From Bacteroidota bacterium (lineage in GTDB: Bacteria; Bacteroidota; Bacteroidia; Bacteroidales; VadinHA17), in assembly GCA_030628785.1 (NCBI GenBank), contig DAOVQI010000029.1:1-14908 (forward strand): a stretch of DNA of 14,908 nucleotides, read 5' to 3'. Below are positions 6,010 to 13,300 of the stretch, one piece after another (position 1 is the first letter of the stretch; every line of letters starts with the position of its first letter). The translations under genes were made by a program, and so were the position numbers. A model generated the notes under the pieces. That model saw only the letters and a list, made by a program, of their open reading frames with translations. It did not search any database and was not told where the DNA came from.

Positions 6010-7860
6010 TTAGCCTTTAATTATCTGTTCCACATTATCAAGCGTTTTTTCAACGTTAAAAGAAGATTCAACTTTCTTTCTGCCATTCCGGCCCAATTGT
6101 TGTCTGAGGTCTTTATTCAACATCAGTGTTTCAATCTTTTGTGTAAAAACATTCATGTTTTGGTTTTCGACCAGAAATCCGGTTTTATTGTCTTCCACCA
6201 ATTCAGGATTACTACTGATATCAAAGGCTACAACAGGTTTTTTACAAATCATTGCTTCGATAATTACATATCCGAAGCCTTCCCAGAGGGAGGTAAGTAA
6301 AAACACATCGATCGATGTCATAAGTGCTTTAATGTTCTCGACAAATCCCAGGAAAACCACTTCTTTTTCAACCCCCATTCTTTTTGCATATGATTTCAGT
6401 TCTTTCTCCAATTTGCCTTCTCCGGCGATTAATATTTTAAATTTATACCCTTTCTGCTTCAAGGCATGAGCAATGTCAATCAGGTAATTCTGGGCTTTTT
6501 GTCGCACCAATCTACCCGCATTACCCAAAACAATCTCCCCTTTCTTCTTAAGGTACAAAGGAGGAACAGCCAGTTTATCATATTTGTCGATGTCAATGCC
6601 ATTGTAAACGACCTTTATCTTTTTGGTTTCAATCAACTCAGGATTTCTTGACAAAATGGTATGTTTTGTTTCTTCTGAATTTGCGATCACCTCAGTTATA
6701 ACTTTCTTAAACAAAAACCGGTTCAGTATTGTGTTTCTAACAGGTATGGCACTACCTCTCCGGTAGATAATACGAGGCACCCCAGCCATTTTTGCAGCTA
6801 TCCCCCCAACTTTCAAATCGGCCGAGAGATTCATTATAATGACCCTGGTTTTTTCCTTTTTCAATATTCGTGAAATTTTCAGGATTTTATAAGGATTTAT
6901 GAAGCTCAGGTTTGAGATCTGAACATTATAGGTTGGAAGTCCAATTTTTTTAATTCTGCTTTTCAGTTCACTTTTTTTATTTGTGATCAGGAATGTTGAA
7001 TATCCTTTTTGTACAAACCGGGTTGAAACATCGTAATGCCATTTTTCTCCTCCACCCCATGTTTTCATGCTGTTGAAAAAGCAAATTTTACTTTTTGCCT
7101 GCTCTACGTGCAGTCGCATTATTTTACGAAGCTTGGCATATTTTAAAAATGTTTCATGAGACGAATTGACACAAATGATTAAACCGTAAAACCCATCTAA
7201 AAACCCTCCCATAAGAAAAAAATCTCTGAAAAATCTCCATAAAGGATGAAAGATTATCCTGAAATAATTTACTCTTTCTCCATTTTTGAAAAAAGCTTCG
7301 GCAATTATATCAGTAAATTTATTGATCTGTTGAATATGCTCATTTATGGAATAGTAAGAATAGTGTAACAAATCGCCTTTCAGGTATTTCTTTTTTGATC
7401 TGGCTTGTAACACAAATATGTCATGCGGATTCATACCACTCCATTCTCCTTTCCGGCTATCCCACAGCCTTAACTTTCTGGCAGGATACCACGATCCATG
7501 TTTGATCCACTTCCCACAATAGTTCGTTAAACGGTTGAAATAGTACCCGTCGTATTTCCAATTTTCCTTCACTTCCAAAATTGATTTCTTAAGTTCAGGT
7601 GAAAGGGCTTCATCGGCATCTAAGGAAAGAATGTTCGGATAGCTGGCTTTTGAAACGGCAAAGTTTTTTTGCTCGATGTGACCAAGGAATTTTTGTCGGA
7701 CGAACTTGCCGTTATATTTGCGGCAAATCTCTTCTGTCCGGTCTGTTGAAAATGAATCCACCACAACAATTTCATCAGCCACATCCCGGATAGATAATAT
7801 ACATCTTTCGATGTTTTTCTCCTCATTATAAGTAATAATGACAACTGAAATTTTTGGCAT
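6010..7860 (-). CDS. GT2-GT4 fusion glycosyltransferase (WaaE/KdtX-like plus GT-B domain)
   Basis: This is a 616-residue chain joining two glycosyltransferases. Residues 1-245 are a GT2 domain of the WaaE/KdtX type: VVIITYNEEKNIERC (6-20), VVDSFSTDRT (33-42), the metal-binding SLDADEAL (79-86), and the family-specific NYCGKWIKHGSWYPARKLRLW (partly 113-133) with NPHD (144-147). Residues 256-616 are a GT4-like GT-B enzyme: an acceptor lobe with KTWGGGEKWH (266-275), a donor lobe with LGNAGRLVRQK (445-455), and EGFGYVIIEAM (527-537) supplying the E-x7-E pair (E527, E535). An internal ATG at residue 248 falls between the domains. WaaE relatives add glucose to LPS core heptose, so stepwise addition of two core sugars is a fair inference. 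It lies 64 bases after murF-alr on the same strand. Confidence 0.9.
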   Translation of the reverse strand: MPKISVVIITYNEEKNIERCILSIRDVADEIVVVDSFSTDRTEEICRKYNGKFVRQKFLGHIEQKNFAVSKASYPNILSLDADEALSPELKKSILEVKENWKYDGYYFNRLTNYCGKWIKHGSWYPARKLRLWDSRKGEWSGMNPHDIFVLQARSKKKYLKGDLLHYSYYSINEHIQQINKFTDIIAEAFFKNGERVNYFRIIFHPLWRFFRDFFLMGGFLDGFYGLIICVNSSHETFLKYAKLRKIMRLHVEQAKSKICFFNSMKTWGGGEKWHYDVSTRFVQKGYSTFLITNKKSELKSRIKKIGLPTYNVQISNLSFINPYKILKISRILKKEKTRVIIMNLSADLKVGGIAAKMAGVPRIIYRRGSAIPVRNTILNRFLFKKVITEVIANSEETKHTILSRNPELIETKKIKVVYNGIDIDKYDKLAVPPLYLKKKGEIVLGNAGRLVRQKAQNYLIDIAHALKQKGYKFKILIAGEGKLEKELKSYAKRMGVEKEVVFLGFVENIKALMTSIDVFLLTSLWEGFGYVIIEAMICKKPVVAFDISSNPELVEDNKTGFLVENQNMNVFTQKIETLMLNKDLRQQLGRNGRKKVESSFNVEKTLDNVEQIIKG

Positions 7861-7897
7861 TTGTAATTTGTTTTTTGGTGTTTATTTTTGAATTATT

Positions 7898-7915
7898 GAG
7901 ACTTACAACAGTCTC
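7898..7915 (-). other. Short hairpin between murF-alr and the glycosyltransferase fusion
   Basis: GAGACT (7898-7903) and AGTCTC (7910-7915) form a six-pair stem with a six-base loop in the 64-bp gap. No T-tract follows on the minus strand, so it is not a standard terminator. It could attenuate or simply be chance. Confidence 0.3.
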
Positions 7916-7924
7916 TAATTAAAA

Positions 7925-10390
7925 CTATTCCTGATAATAGATTCGTTTTACTCTTTGTGAAATTCCGGTTAACACTTCATAGGGTATGGTTCCAATCTTT
8001 TCCGCCACTCTGGTAACAGGATTTTTATCTCCGAAAAGTTCAACTTCATCTCCAACTTTCACATTATAACCACTCACATCGACCATACACATATCCATAC
8101 AAATGTCCCCAATAATAACAGCTGGTTTTCCATGAACAAAAACTTCACCAACTCCATTGCCCAATTTTCTATTTAATCCATCGGCATATCCAACCGGAAT
8201 TATGGCAATAGTACGTTCCTTAAGAACGTTACCCTTCCTCCCATATCCAATGGTTTCATTGGCTGCTATTCTTTTTATTTGTGATACTGTACTTTTAAAT
8301 ATACTGACGTTTTCCAATCTGTTCTGATGAACAGTACTTATACCATATAAACCTATCCCTAACCGTACCATATCGAACTGGGCTTCAGGAAACCGTTCAA
8401 TGCCAGACGAATTCAATATATGTCTTAATACGGGATAATCAAAACATTGTAATAATTTATTGCTGATCTTATCAAACAGGTTGATCTGATAACGGGTAAA
8501 ATCATCATGAATTTTTTCGTCGCTTGCCGCTAAATGAGAAAATACACTTTTGACATGTAATTCCGGATGTTTTCTTAGGCTTTCAATCAATTCATCTACC
8601 TCATCAGGTAAAAAACCCAACCGGTGCATACCTGTATCCAGTTTAATATGAACAGGGAATGTTTTTATTCCATTCTTTCGCACAACTTTGGCAAAAGATT
8701 CAAGAATATCAAAACTATAGAGTTCAGGTTCCAGATCATATTGCACAAGGTGATACAAACTGCCAAACTCCGGATTCATAACCATTATGGGTAATAAATT
8801 TCCAGCTTCCCTTAAATCAACACCTTCATCTGAATAGGCAACTGCTAAATAATCAACACGCTGATATTGGAGCATATTGGCAATTTCAAATGATCCGCTT
8901 CCGTATGAAAAAGCTTTCACCATAACCATTATCCCGGTGCCAGAATCAAGTTTCGATCGGAAATAATTCAAATTATTAACCATAGCTGTAAGATTTATTT
9001 CGAGAATGGTTTGATGAACCTGCTGTTCCAATATTCCTGAAATCCGTTCAAACTCGAAATCACGGGCACCTTTTAGCAATACAACTTCGTTCTTAAATTC
9101 CTCTTTTGAGAAATGGGATAAAAATTCATCGGTAGACTTGTAAAATTTCTTTTTTATTTTGAATAATCCTGCATAATGATAAAGGGATTCTCCTATGCCA
9201 ATAATTTTGTTAACTTTCTTTTTATGAACCAACTCAGCAATAAAAGAATACAACTCGTTATTTTCCCTTCCACTTTGAAAAATATCGGATAAAATCAGTG
9301 TTTTTTTGTTGTTTTGATACTGGAAATCAAGAAAGTCAAGGGCAATACTTAACGAACCGATATCTGAATTATAACAGTCATTAATCAATGTACAATTATT
9401 AATACCGTGCTTTAATTCCAACCGCATTTCCACCGGCTCAAGATTTCTCATCCGGCTGGTAATAAAGCTTTGTGTACATCCCATATAAAGAAGTAAACAC
9501 CAGCAATGTATAGCATTTTCCACCGATGCATCATCCAGAAATGGAATTACAATTTCAATCGAAGAACGGTTAAAGTTGCCGGTAATTTGAGTTTTTGAAG
9601 TAAGTTTCTTAATACTTTTTATCTCAAGATCCGCTTTTCCCATCCGTGACCACGTGAATAAAATTCTGCCTTTGCCCTGCCCGGATCTTTCAATTTCCTG
9701 ATGAATTATTTTATGATCTTTACAATAAATAAGTGTCCGGGCATTTTTGCACAATTTTAATTTTTCAGACACTTTCTGTTTGAAATCCACAAAATTTTCC
9801 TGGTGTGCTTCCCCAATGTTTGAAAGAACTACAATATCCGGCTTAATAATATTTTCAAGCTTTTCCATTTCTCCAACCCGGGAAATGCCCGCTTCAAAAA
9901 TGCCAATATCAAAATCCGGTTCCAGAAGCCAAACTGAAAGAGGTACCCCAACCTGAGAATTATAACTTTTGGGGCTTCGTACGATATTATTTCTTCCACT
10001 TAAAAGAAAAAATAACCACTCTTTTATGATGGTTTTTCCATTGCTTCCGGTAATACCGATAACAGGATTTGGAAAGAGGTTTCTATTGTAAGCAGCTAGC
10101 TTTTGGAGAGCGTCCAGAGTATTTGATACTAAAATGAAGTTTGAGCCTGTATAGTTTTCAAAATGGTCTGGTAAAACCTGGACTACAAAATTTCTTACCT
10201 GTTTCTGATAAAGGTCATCAATAAAAGCATGGCCATCATGCCGGTCGCCTGTAATTGCAAAAAAAATTGATTCAGCCGGTGATACTAGCTTCCGGCTATC
10301 AATAAGCAAATATTTTACAGGCAGATTTAGTTTCCCAAATTGCTTCCCGTTTAAAATCCTGGTAATATCTTTAATAAATAATTCAGGCAT
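7925..10390 (-). CDS. murF-alr: Bifunctional MurF ligase / alanine racemase
   Basis: This is an 821-residue fusion of two cytoplasmic peptidoglycan-precursor enzymes. Residues 1-455 are UDP-N-acetylmuramoyl-tripeptide:D-alanyl-D-alanine ligase: an N-terminal UDP-binding part, the ATP loop ITGSNGKT (113-120), FEAGISRVGEM (165-175), NIGEAH (191-196), NDCYNSD (337-343) and VLLKGARDFEFE (437-448). Residues 460-821 are a PLP-dependent alanine racemase: MVKAFSYGSG with PLP lysine K492, KLDTGMHRLGF (583-593), RLGIGLYG (676-683), the second catalytic residue Y716 in IGYGRKG, and ICMDMCMVD (763-771). All key residues are present, so both activities are expected. The racemase makes D-Ala for D-Ala-D-Ala, which the ligase adds. 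This fusion is an established Bacteroidota arrangement. tdk lies upstream on the same strand across a 224-bp gap. Confidence 0.96.
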   Translation of the reverse strand: MPELFIKDITRILNGKQFGKLNLPVKYLLIDSRKLVSPAESIFFAITGDRHDGHAFIDDLYQKQVRNFVVQVLPDHFENYTGSNFILVSNTLDALQKLAAYNRNLFPNPVIGITGSNGKTIIKEWLFFLLSGRNNIVRSPKSYNSQVGVPLSVWLLEPDFDIGIFEAGISRVGEMEKLENIIKPDIVVLSNIGEAHQENFVDFKQKVSEKLKLCKNARTLIYCKDHKIIHQEIERSGQGKGRILFTWSRMGKADLEIKSIKKLTSKTQITGNFNRSSIEIVIPFLDDASVENAIHCWCLLLYMGCTQSFITSRMRNLEPVEMRLELKHGINNCTLINDCYNSDIGSLSIALDFLDFQYQNNKKTLILSDIFQSGRENNELYSFIAELVHKKKVNKIIGIGESLYHYAGLFKIKKKFYKSTDEFLSHFSKEEFKNEVVLLKGARDFEFERISGILEQQVHQTILEINLTAMVNNLNYFRSKLDSGTGIMVMVKAFSYGSGSFEIANMLQYQRVDYLAVAYSDEGVDLREAGNLLPIMVMNPEFGSLYHLVQYDLEPELYSFDILESFAKVVRKNGIKTFPVHIKLDTGMHRLGFLPDEVDELIESLRKHPELHVKSVFSHLAASDEKIHDDFTRYQINLFDKISNKLLQCFDYPVLRHILNSSGIERFPEAQFDMVRLGIGLYGISTVHQNRLENVSIFKSTVSQIKRIAANETIGYGRKGNVLKERTIAIIPVGYADGLNRKLGNGVGEVFVHGKPAVIIGDICMDMCMVDVSGYNVKVGDEVELFGDKNPVTRVAEKIGTIPYEVLTGISQRVKRIYYQE

Positions 10391-10478
10391 TGTATTTTTA
10401 CATTACCTATTTAAACCATATCCGAACATTTCTTTATTGTATGTATTTAGTTCTCAAGAGCCTCTTTATTTATAATGT

Positions 10479-10544
10479 GTTATAAGTTAAAAGTTATACG
10501 TTATAAGCAATTTTACTAATAACAGTTAACATATAACTTATAAC
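10479..10544. repeat. Inverted repeat, 10-bp arms, downstream of tdk
   Basis: GTTATAAGTT (10479-10488) and AACTTATAAC (10535-10544) are perfect complements separated by 46 bases of TTATAAG-like sequence, which also contains ACGTTATAAG and AGTTAAC. The stem is entirely AT-rich. It lies in the 224-bp gap between tdk and murF-alr and could be a degenerate element or simple-sequence DNA. Confidence 0.55.
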
Positions 10545-10562
10545 ATTTAATAATGATTTGCT

Positions 10563-10594
10563 TTTTTTCATCCCCGCTCACACTGATAAGTTAC
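10563..10594 (-). repeat. Shared downstream motif, copy 2
   Basis: Minus-strand GTAACTTATCAGTGTG, then a G-rich step and GAAAAAA. It matches the motif at 5973-6002, with one mismatch over the 16-base core, and begins about 20 bases past the tdk stop codon. Confidence 0.5.
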
Positions 10595-10614
10595 TGTTTC
10601 CGTAAGGCATTAAT

Positions 10615-11196
10615 TTATCTGGATTTCGTGGCTTTCAGGTAGCATGAACGGCACAAAGGCTCGTAATTATCTTTTTCCCCGAGAACAACCAATTTATCAA
10701 TATCTGTTTTCCGGTATGAATAATGAGCCAGGTTCCCACATCTCATACAAATAGCATGTACCTTTGTTATGTATTCAGCAATGGAGAACAAAGCAGGTAT
10801 TGGTCCAAAAGGCCTTCCCTTGTAATCCATGTCCAACCCGGCAACGATTACCCTTATTCCTTTGTCAGCCAAGCTATTACAAACATCTATCAAGCCTTTG
10901 TCAAAAAACTGGGCCTCATCAATTCCAACAACATCAACATCATTAACAAGTAATAATATATTCGAGGCTGTCTGAACAGGAGTGGATAATATTATATTGG
11001 CATCGTGAGAAACTACTTCCCTCTCGGAATATCTCGTATCGACAACGGGTTTAAATATCTCCACTTTCAGATTTGCAAACCTGGCGCGTTTAAGCCTGCG
11101 TATCAATTCCTCAGTTTTCCCTGAAAACATAGATCCGGCAATAACCTCAATCCATCCAAGGCGCTTGGTATCTCTTATGGTATTTTCCAAAAACAT
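10615..11196 (-). CDS. tdk: Thymidine kinase
   Basis: This is a 193-residue type II (zinc-containing) thymidine kinase. It phosphorylates thymidine to dTMP with ATP in the nucleotide salvage pathway. The P-loop is GSMFSGKT (21-28). The Walker B/catalytic stretch is GIDEAQFF (91-98), with E94 the expected general base. GLDMDYKGRPFGPIPAL (120-136) is the family's conserved segment before the lasso loop. C150, C153, C182 and C185 form the structural zinc site in CMRC and CRSC. The start fits the family: the N-terminal MFLEN followed by GWIEVIAGSMFSGKT is typical of Bacteroidota members. It is transcribed divergently from the gene at 11278, from a shared palindrome at 11223-11240. Confidence 0.95.
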   Translation of the reverse strand: MFLENTIRDTKRLGWIEVIAGSMFSGKTEELIRRLKRARFANLKVEIFKPVVDTRYSEREVVSHDANIILSTPVQTASNILLLVNDVDVVGIDEAQFFDKGLIDVCNSLADKGIRVIVAGLDMDYKGRPFGPIPALFSIAEYITKVHAICMRCGNLAHYSYRKTDIDKLVVLGEKDNYEPLCRSCYLKATKSR

Positions 11197-11222
11197 CTAA
11201 CAAGATTTTCTCAAATTTATCG

Positions 11223-11240
11223 TTACTTTTGCAAAAGTAA
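11223..11240. promoter_or_regulatory. Palindromic divergent -7 element
   Basis: TTACTTTTGCAAAAGTAA is a perfect 18-bp palindrome containing TACTTTTG on each strand (11224-11231 plus; 11239-11232 minus), both exact matches to the Bacteroidota -7 consensus TAnnTTTG. The predicted leaders are about 30 bases to tdk and 40 to the gene at 11278. No TTTG-like -33 box stands out on either side. Confidence 0.6.
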
Positions 11241-11277
11241 ATAAAAAGCTAGTTCGATTCCACTTTATTCACAGTTT

Positions 11278-12015
11278 ATGAATATTAAGAATACCATTGA
11301 AATCTTAACTAAAGATATACAAGAAATTGAGAATATCGTAAGCAACTACAAGAATTATTCTCAAATACCCCCGATAGAAATTGACCGGGTTTTATCCAGG
11401 ATAAGAAATCTTTATGACTCCTTGATCCTTTTAAAAAATGCCAGTACTGAACCGGTTACAGAAGATCTGGAAATTACCAGCCAAACAAAATCTGAAACTG
11501 AAATTGAAGAAAGTGTATCTGCCGGTAAAACGGAGCAACCCAAGGATGACAAACTTATTGAAGTTGAAGAAGAAAAAGTTATAGAATCCACAGACGATAC
11601 CAAATCCCCTGTTGAAATTTCACAGGATCTACCATTGGAAAAAGAGAAACCGGTCGACACAAAAAAAGAACCGGAGACCCTTGCCGATCTTTTCCGGAAT
11701 TCAAAAAGTTTCAGAAGCGAAGAGCTTGCTGAAAAAAATCCAGTTATGGATCTGTCATCAAAACTACAGTCTCAACCTATATCTGATATTGGTTCTGCAA
11801 TAGGGTTAAATGATAAATTTCTTTTCATTAATGAGTTGTTTAACGGGAATTCTGAAAAATTTGAAGAAACAATAAGCTATTTAAATAATGCCCCTAACTT
11901 TAATGATGCTTTTAATTACCTGAATGAACACTTCGATTGGGAGATGGAAAATCCTTCGGTTCAAAAATTACTGGACCTGGCGAGAAGAAAACTGATAATT
12001 AACGAAGATGAGTAA
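11278..12015 (+). CDS. Acidic conserved protein of unknown function, upstream of rsmI
   Basis: This is a 245-residue cytoplasmic protein with three parts. An N-terminal helical segment (1-55) includes DRVLSRIRNLYDSLILL. A low-complexity acidic linker (about 56-135) is rich in Glu, Asp, Lys, Thr and Pro and is probably disordered. A conserved-looking C-terminal helical domain (about 165-240) carries GLNDKFLFINELFNGNSE (176-193), EHFDWE (217-222) and a basic LARRKL (234-239). From memory, this layout and the LNDKFLFI-ELF pattern occur in Bacteroidota proteins annotated only as hypothetical. No catalytic motif, signal peptide or membrane segment is seen. Its last eight bases overlap the rsmI start (ATGAGTAA), so translation is coupled, hinting at a link to ribosome or translation functions, which is inference. 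Confidence 0.85.
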   Translation: MNIKNTIEILTKDIQEIENIVSNYKNYSQIPPIEIDRVLSRIRNLYDSLILLKNASTEPVTEDLEITSQTKSETEIEESVSAGKTEQPKDDKLIEVEEEKVIESTDDTKSPVEISQDLPLEKEKPVDTKKEPETLADLFRNSKSFRSEELAEKNPVMDLSSKLQSQPISDIGSAIGLNDKFLFINELFNGNSEKFEETISYLNNAPNFNDAFNYLNEHFDWEMENPSVQKLLDLARRKLIINEDE

Positions 12016-12682
12016 ACTTTTCCTGGTTCCAACCCCTATTGGTAACTTAGAAGATATTACCTTTCGTGCCATTGATATTCTGAAAAAGGTTGATACAATT
12101 CTGGCAGAAGATACCCGTAAAACCACTATTCTGTTAAATCACTACGAAATAAAAAAAAGGTTACAGTCTTACCATCAATTTAATGAGCACAAGTCAATTG
12201 AAAAATTAATCAAACGCTTTAAACAAGGTGAATCCATGGCTCTGGTTTCAGATGCAGGAACTCCATCCATCTCAGATCCGGGTTTTTTAATAGTCAAAAG
12301 CTGCCTGGATCATCAGATCCCTGTAGAATGCCTACCCGGTCCAACGGCATTTATCCCGGCATTGGTTAATTCAGGACTACCGGCAGACAGGTTTTGTTTT
12401 GAGGGGTTTTTACCGCATAAAAAAGGCCGGACTAAACGGCTCAAACTTTTATCGGAAGAAACCCGGACAATGATCTTTTATGAATCTCCACAAAGATTGA
12501 TTAGAACTCTTCTCCAATTATCTGAATATTTTGGAAACACACGAAATGTCAGTATTTCCCGAGAGCTTACCAAGATCTATGAAGAAACCCAAAGGGGTAC
12601 AATTGGTGAATTAATCGATTTCTACAATAATAAAACAATAAGAGGGGAAATTGTAATTGTTGTAGCAGGAAAAAAAGCATAA
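12008..12682 (+). CDS. rsmI: 16S rRNA (cytidine(1402)-2'-O)-methyltransferase
   Basis: This SAM-dependent enzyme of the tetrapyrrole-methylase fold 2'-O-methylates C1402 in the 16S rRNA decoding centre. Motifs seen are LFLVPTPIGNLEDIT (4-18), AEDTRKT (33-39), LVSDAGTPSISDPG (79-92), LPGPTAFIPALVNSGL (109-124), the FEGFLP segment (131-136), FYESPQRL (157-164), SRELTK (184-189) and IRGEIVIVV (211-219). At 224 residues it lacks the C-terminal extension of the 286-residue E. coli enzyme, which from memory is usual in Bacteroidota. The ATG overlaps the stop of the preceding acidic-protein gene. A hairpin terminator begins within its own stop codon. Confidence 0.95.
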   Translation: MSKLFLVPTPIGNLEDITFRAIDILKKVDTILAEDTRKTTILLNHYEIKKRLQSYHQFNEHKSIEKLIKRFKQGESMALVSDAGTPSISDPGFLIVKSCLDHQIPVECLPGPTAFIPALVNSGLPADRFCFEGFLPHKKGRTKRLKLLSEETRTMIFYESPQRLIRTLLQLSEYFGNTRNVSISRELTKIYEETQRGTIGELIDFYNNKTIRGEIVIVVAGKKA

Positions 12683-12699
12683 AACCAACCTGGTTTTTT
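12681..12699 (+). terminator. Rho-independent terminator of the rsmI operon
   Basis: AAAACCA (12681-12687) pairs with TGGTTTT (12691-12697) around the three-base loop ACC, and the 3' arm runs into a T-tract. It starts inside the rsmI stop codon. The stem is short, so it is only moderately strong. Confidence 0.6.
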
Positions 12700-12711
12700 C
12701 AATCTTCCTAC

Positions 12712-12740
12712 TCACCGGGTGACTCGGAGTCGCCCGGTGA
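12712..12740. repeat. REP-like GC-rich hairpin
   Basis: TCACCGGG (12712-12719) pairs with CCCGGTGA (12733-12740). The stem continues through a T-G wobble into GACT/AGTC and closes on a CGG triloop. No T-tract follows, so it is not a terminator. It is much more GC-rich than its surroundings. CACCGGGTGACTC-type palindromes recur between genes in Bacteroidota from memory; only this copy was found in the window. Confidence 0.65.
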
Positions 12741-12805
12741 ATAACCTAAACAAAAATAGCCCTGGACGGAGCCTGAGGATATAATTTAGCTAATGGATTA
12801 TTCAC

Positions 12806-12841
12806 TGTACGAATCCGTACATTGCTGTATATAACCGTGCA
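12806..12841 (+). promoter_or_regulatory. Candidate tandem activator sites (NtrC-type enhancer)
   Basis: TGTACG-AATC-CGTACA (12806-12821) is a perfect palindrome. A second, degenerate version, TGTATATAACCGTGCA (12826-12841), starts exactly 20 bases later, two helical turns, and keeps a good right half-site. They sit about 100-120 bases before the predicted sigma-54 start, the usual place for NtrC-family binding. The regulator is not encoded in this window. Confidence 0.4.
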
Positions 12842-12907
12842 CTTTTAACATTTATTAACAATTAAAAAAATAGTGTTATTGCGCAGATTATTTGCCTATT
12901 ATAAACT

Positions 12908-12924
12908 TTGGCATAAAATATGTG
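12908..12924 (+). promoter_or_regulatory. Candidate sigma-54 (-24/-12) promoter
   Basis: TTGGCA supplies a perfect -24 element. Ten bases after its GG comes GT within ATGTG, in place of the -12 GC, so the -12 box is imperfect. Predicted transcription starts near 12935, about 42 bases before the ATG at 12977. AT-rich DNA separates it from the palindromic sites upstream, as expected where bending is needed. Confidence 0.4.
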
Positions 12925-12976
12925 CAGCATATTGCAAATAAAAAAGTCTTTAATACGGATAAAAAAAATAAATATA

Positions 12977-13183
12977 ATGAAAAGTCGGTTTGTAGATAAG
13001 AATAGTTTTCCAAAACCTTTAGGGATGCTGATGATTTTAATTTTCTTAGGATTGATCAGTTTTGTGAGTCTTGTTTTTGCAAAAGAAGTACCACAAACAG
13101 TTTATCTGGAGGAAAGCAGAATTGATCTAACGGATAACAAAGTCGTGGATGTTTCTGCAACCCCATATGAGGAAAATCTATAA
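12977..13183 (+). CDS. Small secreted or single-pass membrane protein
   Basis: I do not recognise this 68-residue protein. A basic N-terminus (MKSRFVDKNS) leads to a hydrophobic segment at about residues 15-35 (LGMLMILIFLGLISFVSLVFA), then a 33-residue acidic tail starting KEVPQTVYLEE and ending PYEENL. VFA-KE would suit signal peptidase, giving a 33-residue periplasmic or secreted peptide; if uncleaved, it is a single-pass inner-membrane protein with an outside tail. The frame is open upstream to an ATG at 12920. I chose 12977 because it gives a normal signal sequence and because the candidate sigma-54 start (about 12935) lies between the two ATGs. It is a lone gene between a REP-like hairpin and a terminator, apparently with its own control region. 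The function is unknown. Confidence 0.6.
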   Translation: MKSRFVDKNSFPKPLGMLMILIFLGLISFVSLVFAKEVPQTVYLEESRIDLTDNKVVDVSATPYEENL

Positions 13184-13268
13184 TAAAATAACCATCAGCC
13201 AGTTATTCGTAAAAATATTGGACCAGCAGCAGGCATTTAGCCTACCATATATTACCGGTATAAAAGTA

Positions 13269-13300
13269 AACTGCCGTAAGAATTTGCGGCAGTTTTTTAT
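13269..13300. terminator. Bidirectional terminator between the small gene and rmuC
   Basis: AACTGCCGTAA (13269-13279) pairs with TTGCGGCAGTT (13284-13294) around the loop GAAT: eleven pairs with one T-G wobble. On the plus strand it runs into a T-tract. On the minus strand it comes directly after the rmuC stop codon and is followed by TTTACTTTTA. It can serve both convergent genes. Confidence 0.82.

Noticed and set aside
9747..9956. 69-codon plus-strand frame inside murF-alr
   Set aside because: Antisense to conserved MurF sequence, without protein-family features.
7925..10390. MurF-alanine racemase fusion as a novelty
   Set aside because: Striking, but this bifunctional protein is already an established feature of Bacteroidota.
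12920..12976. Longer start for the small secreted protein
   Set aside because: The extra 19 residues precede a normal basic signal start and would begin upstream of the predicted transcription start; the ATG at 12977 is better.
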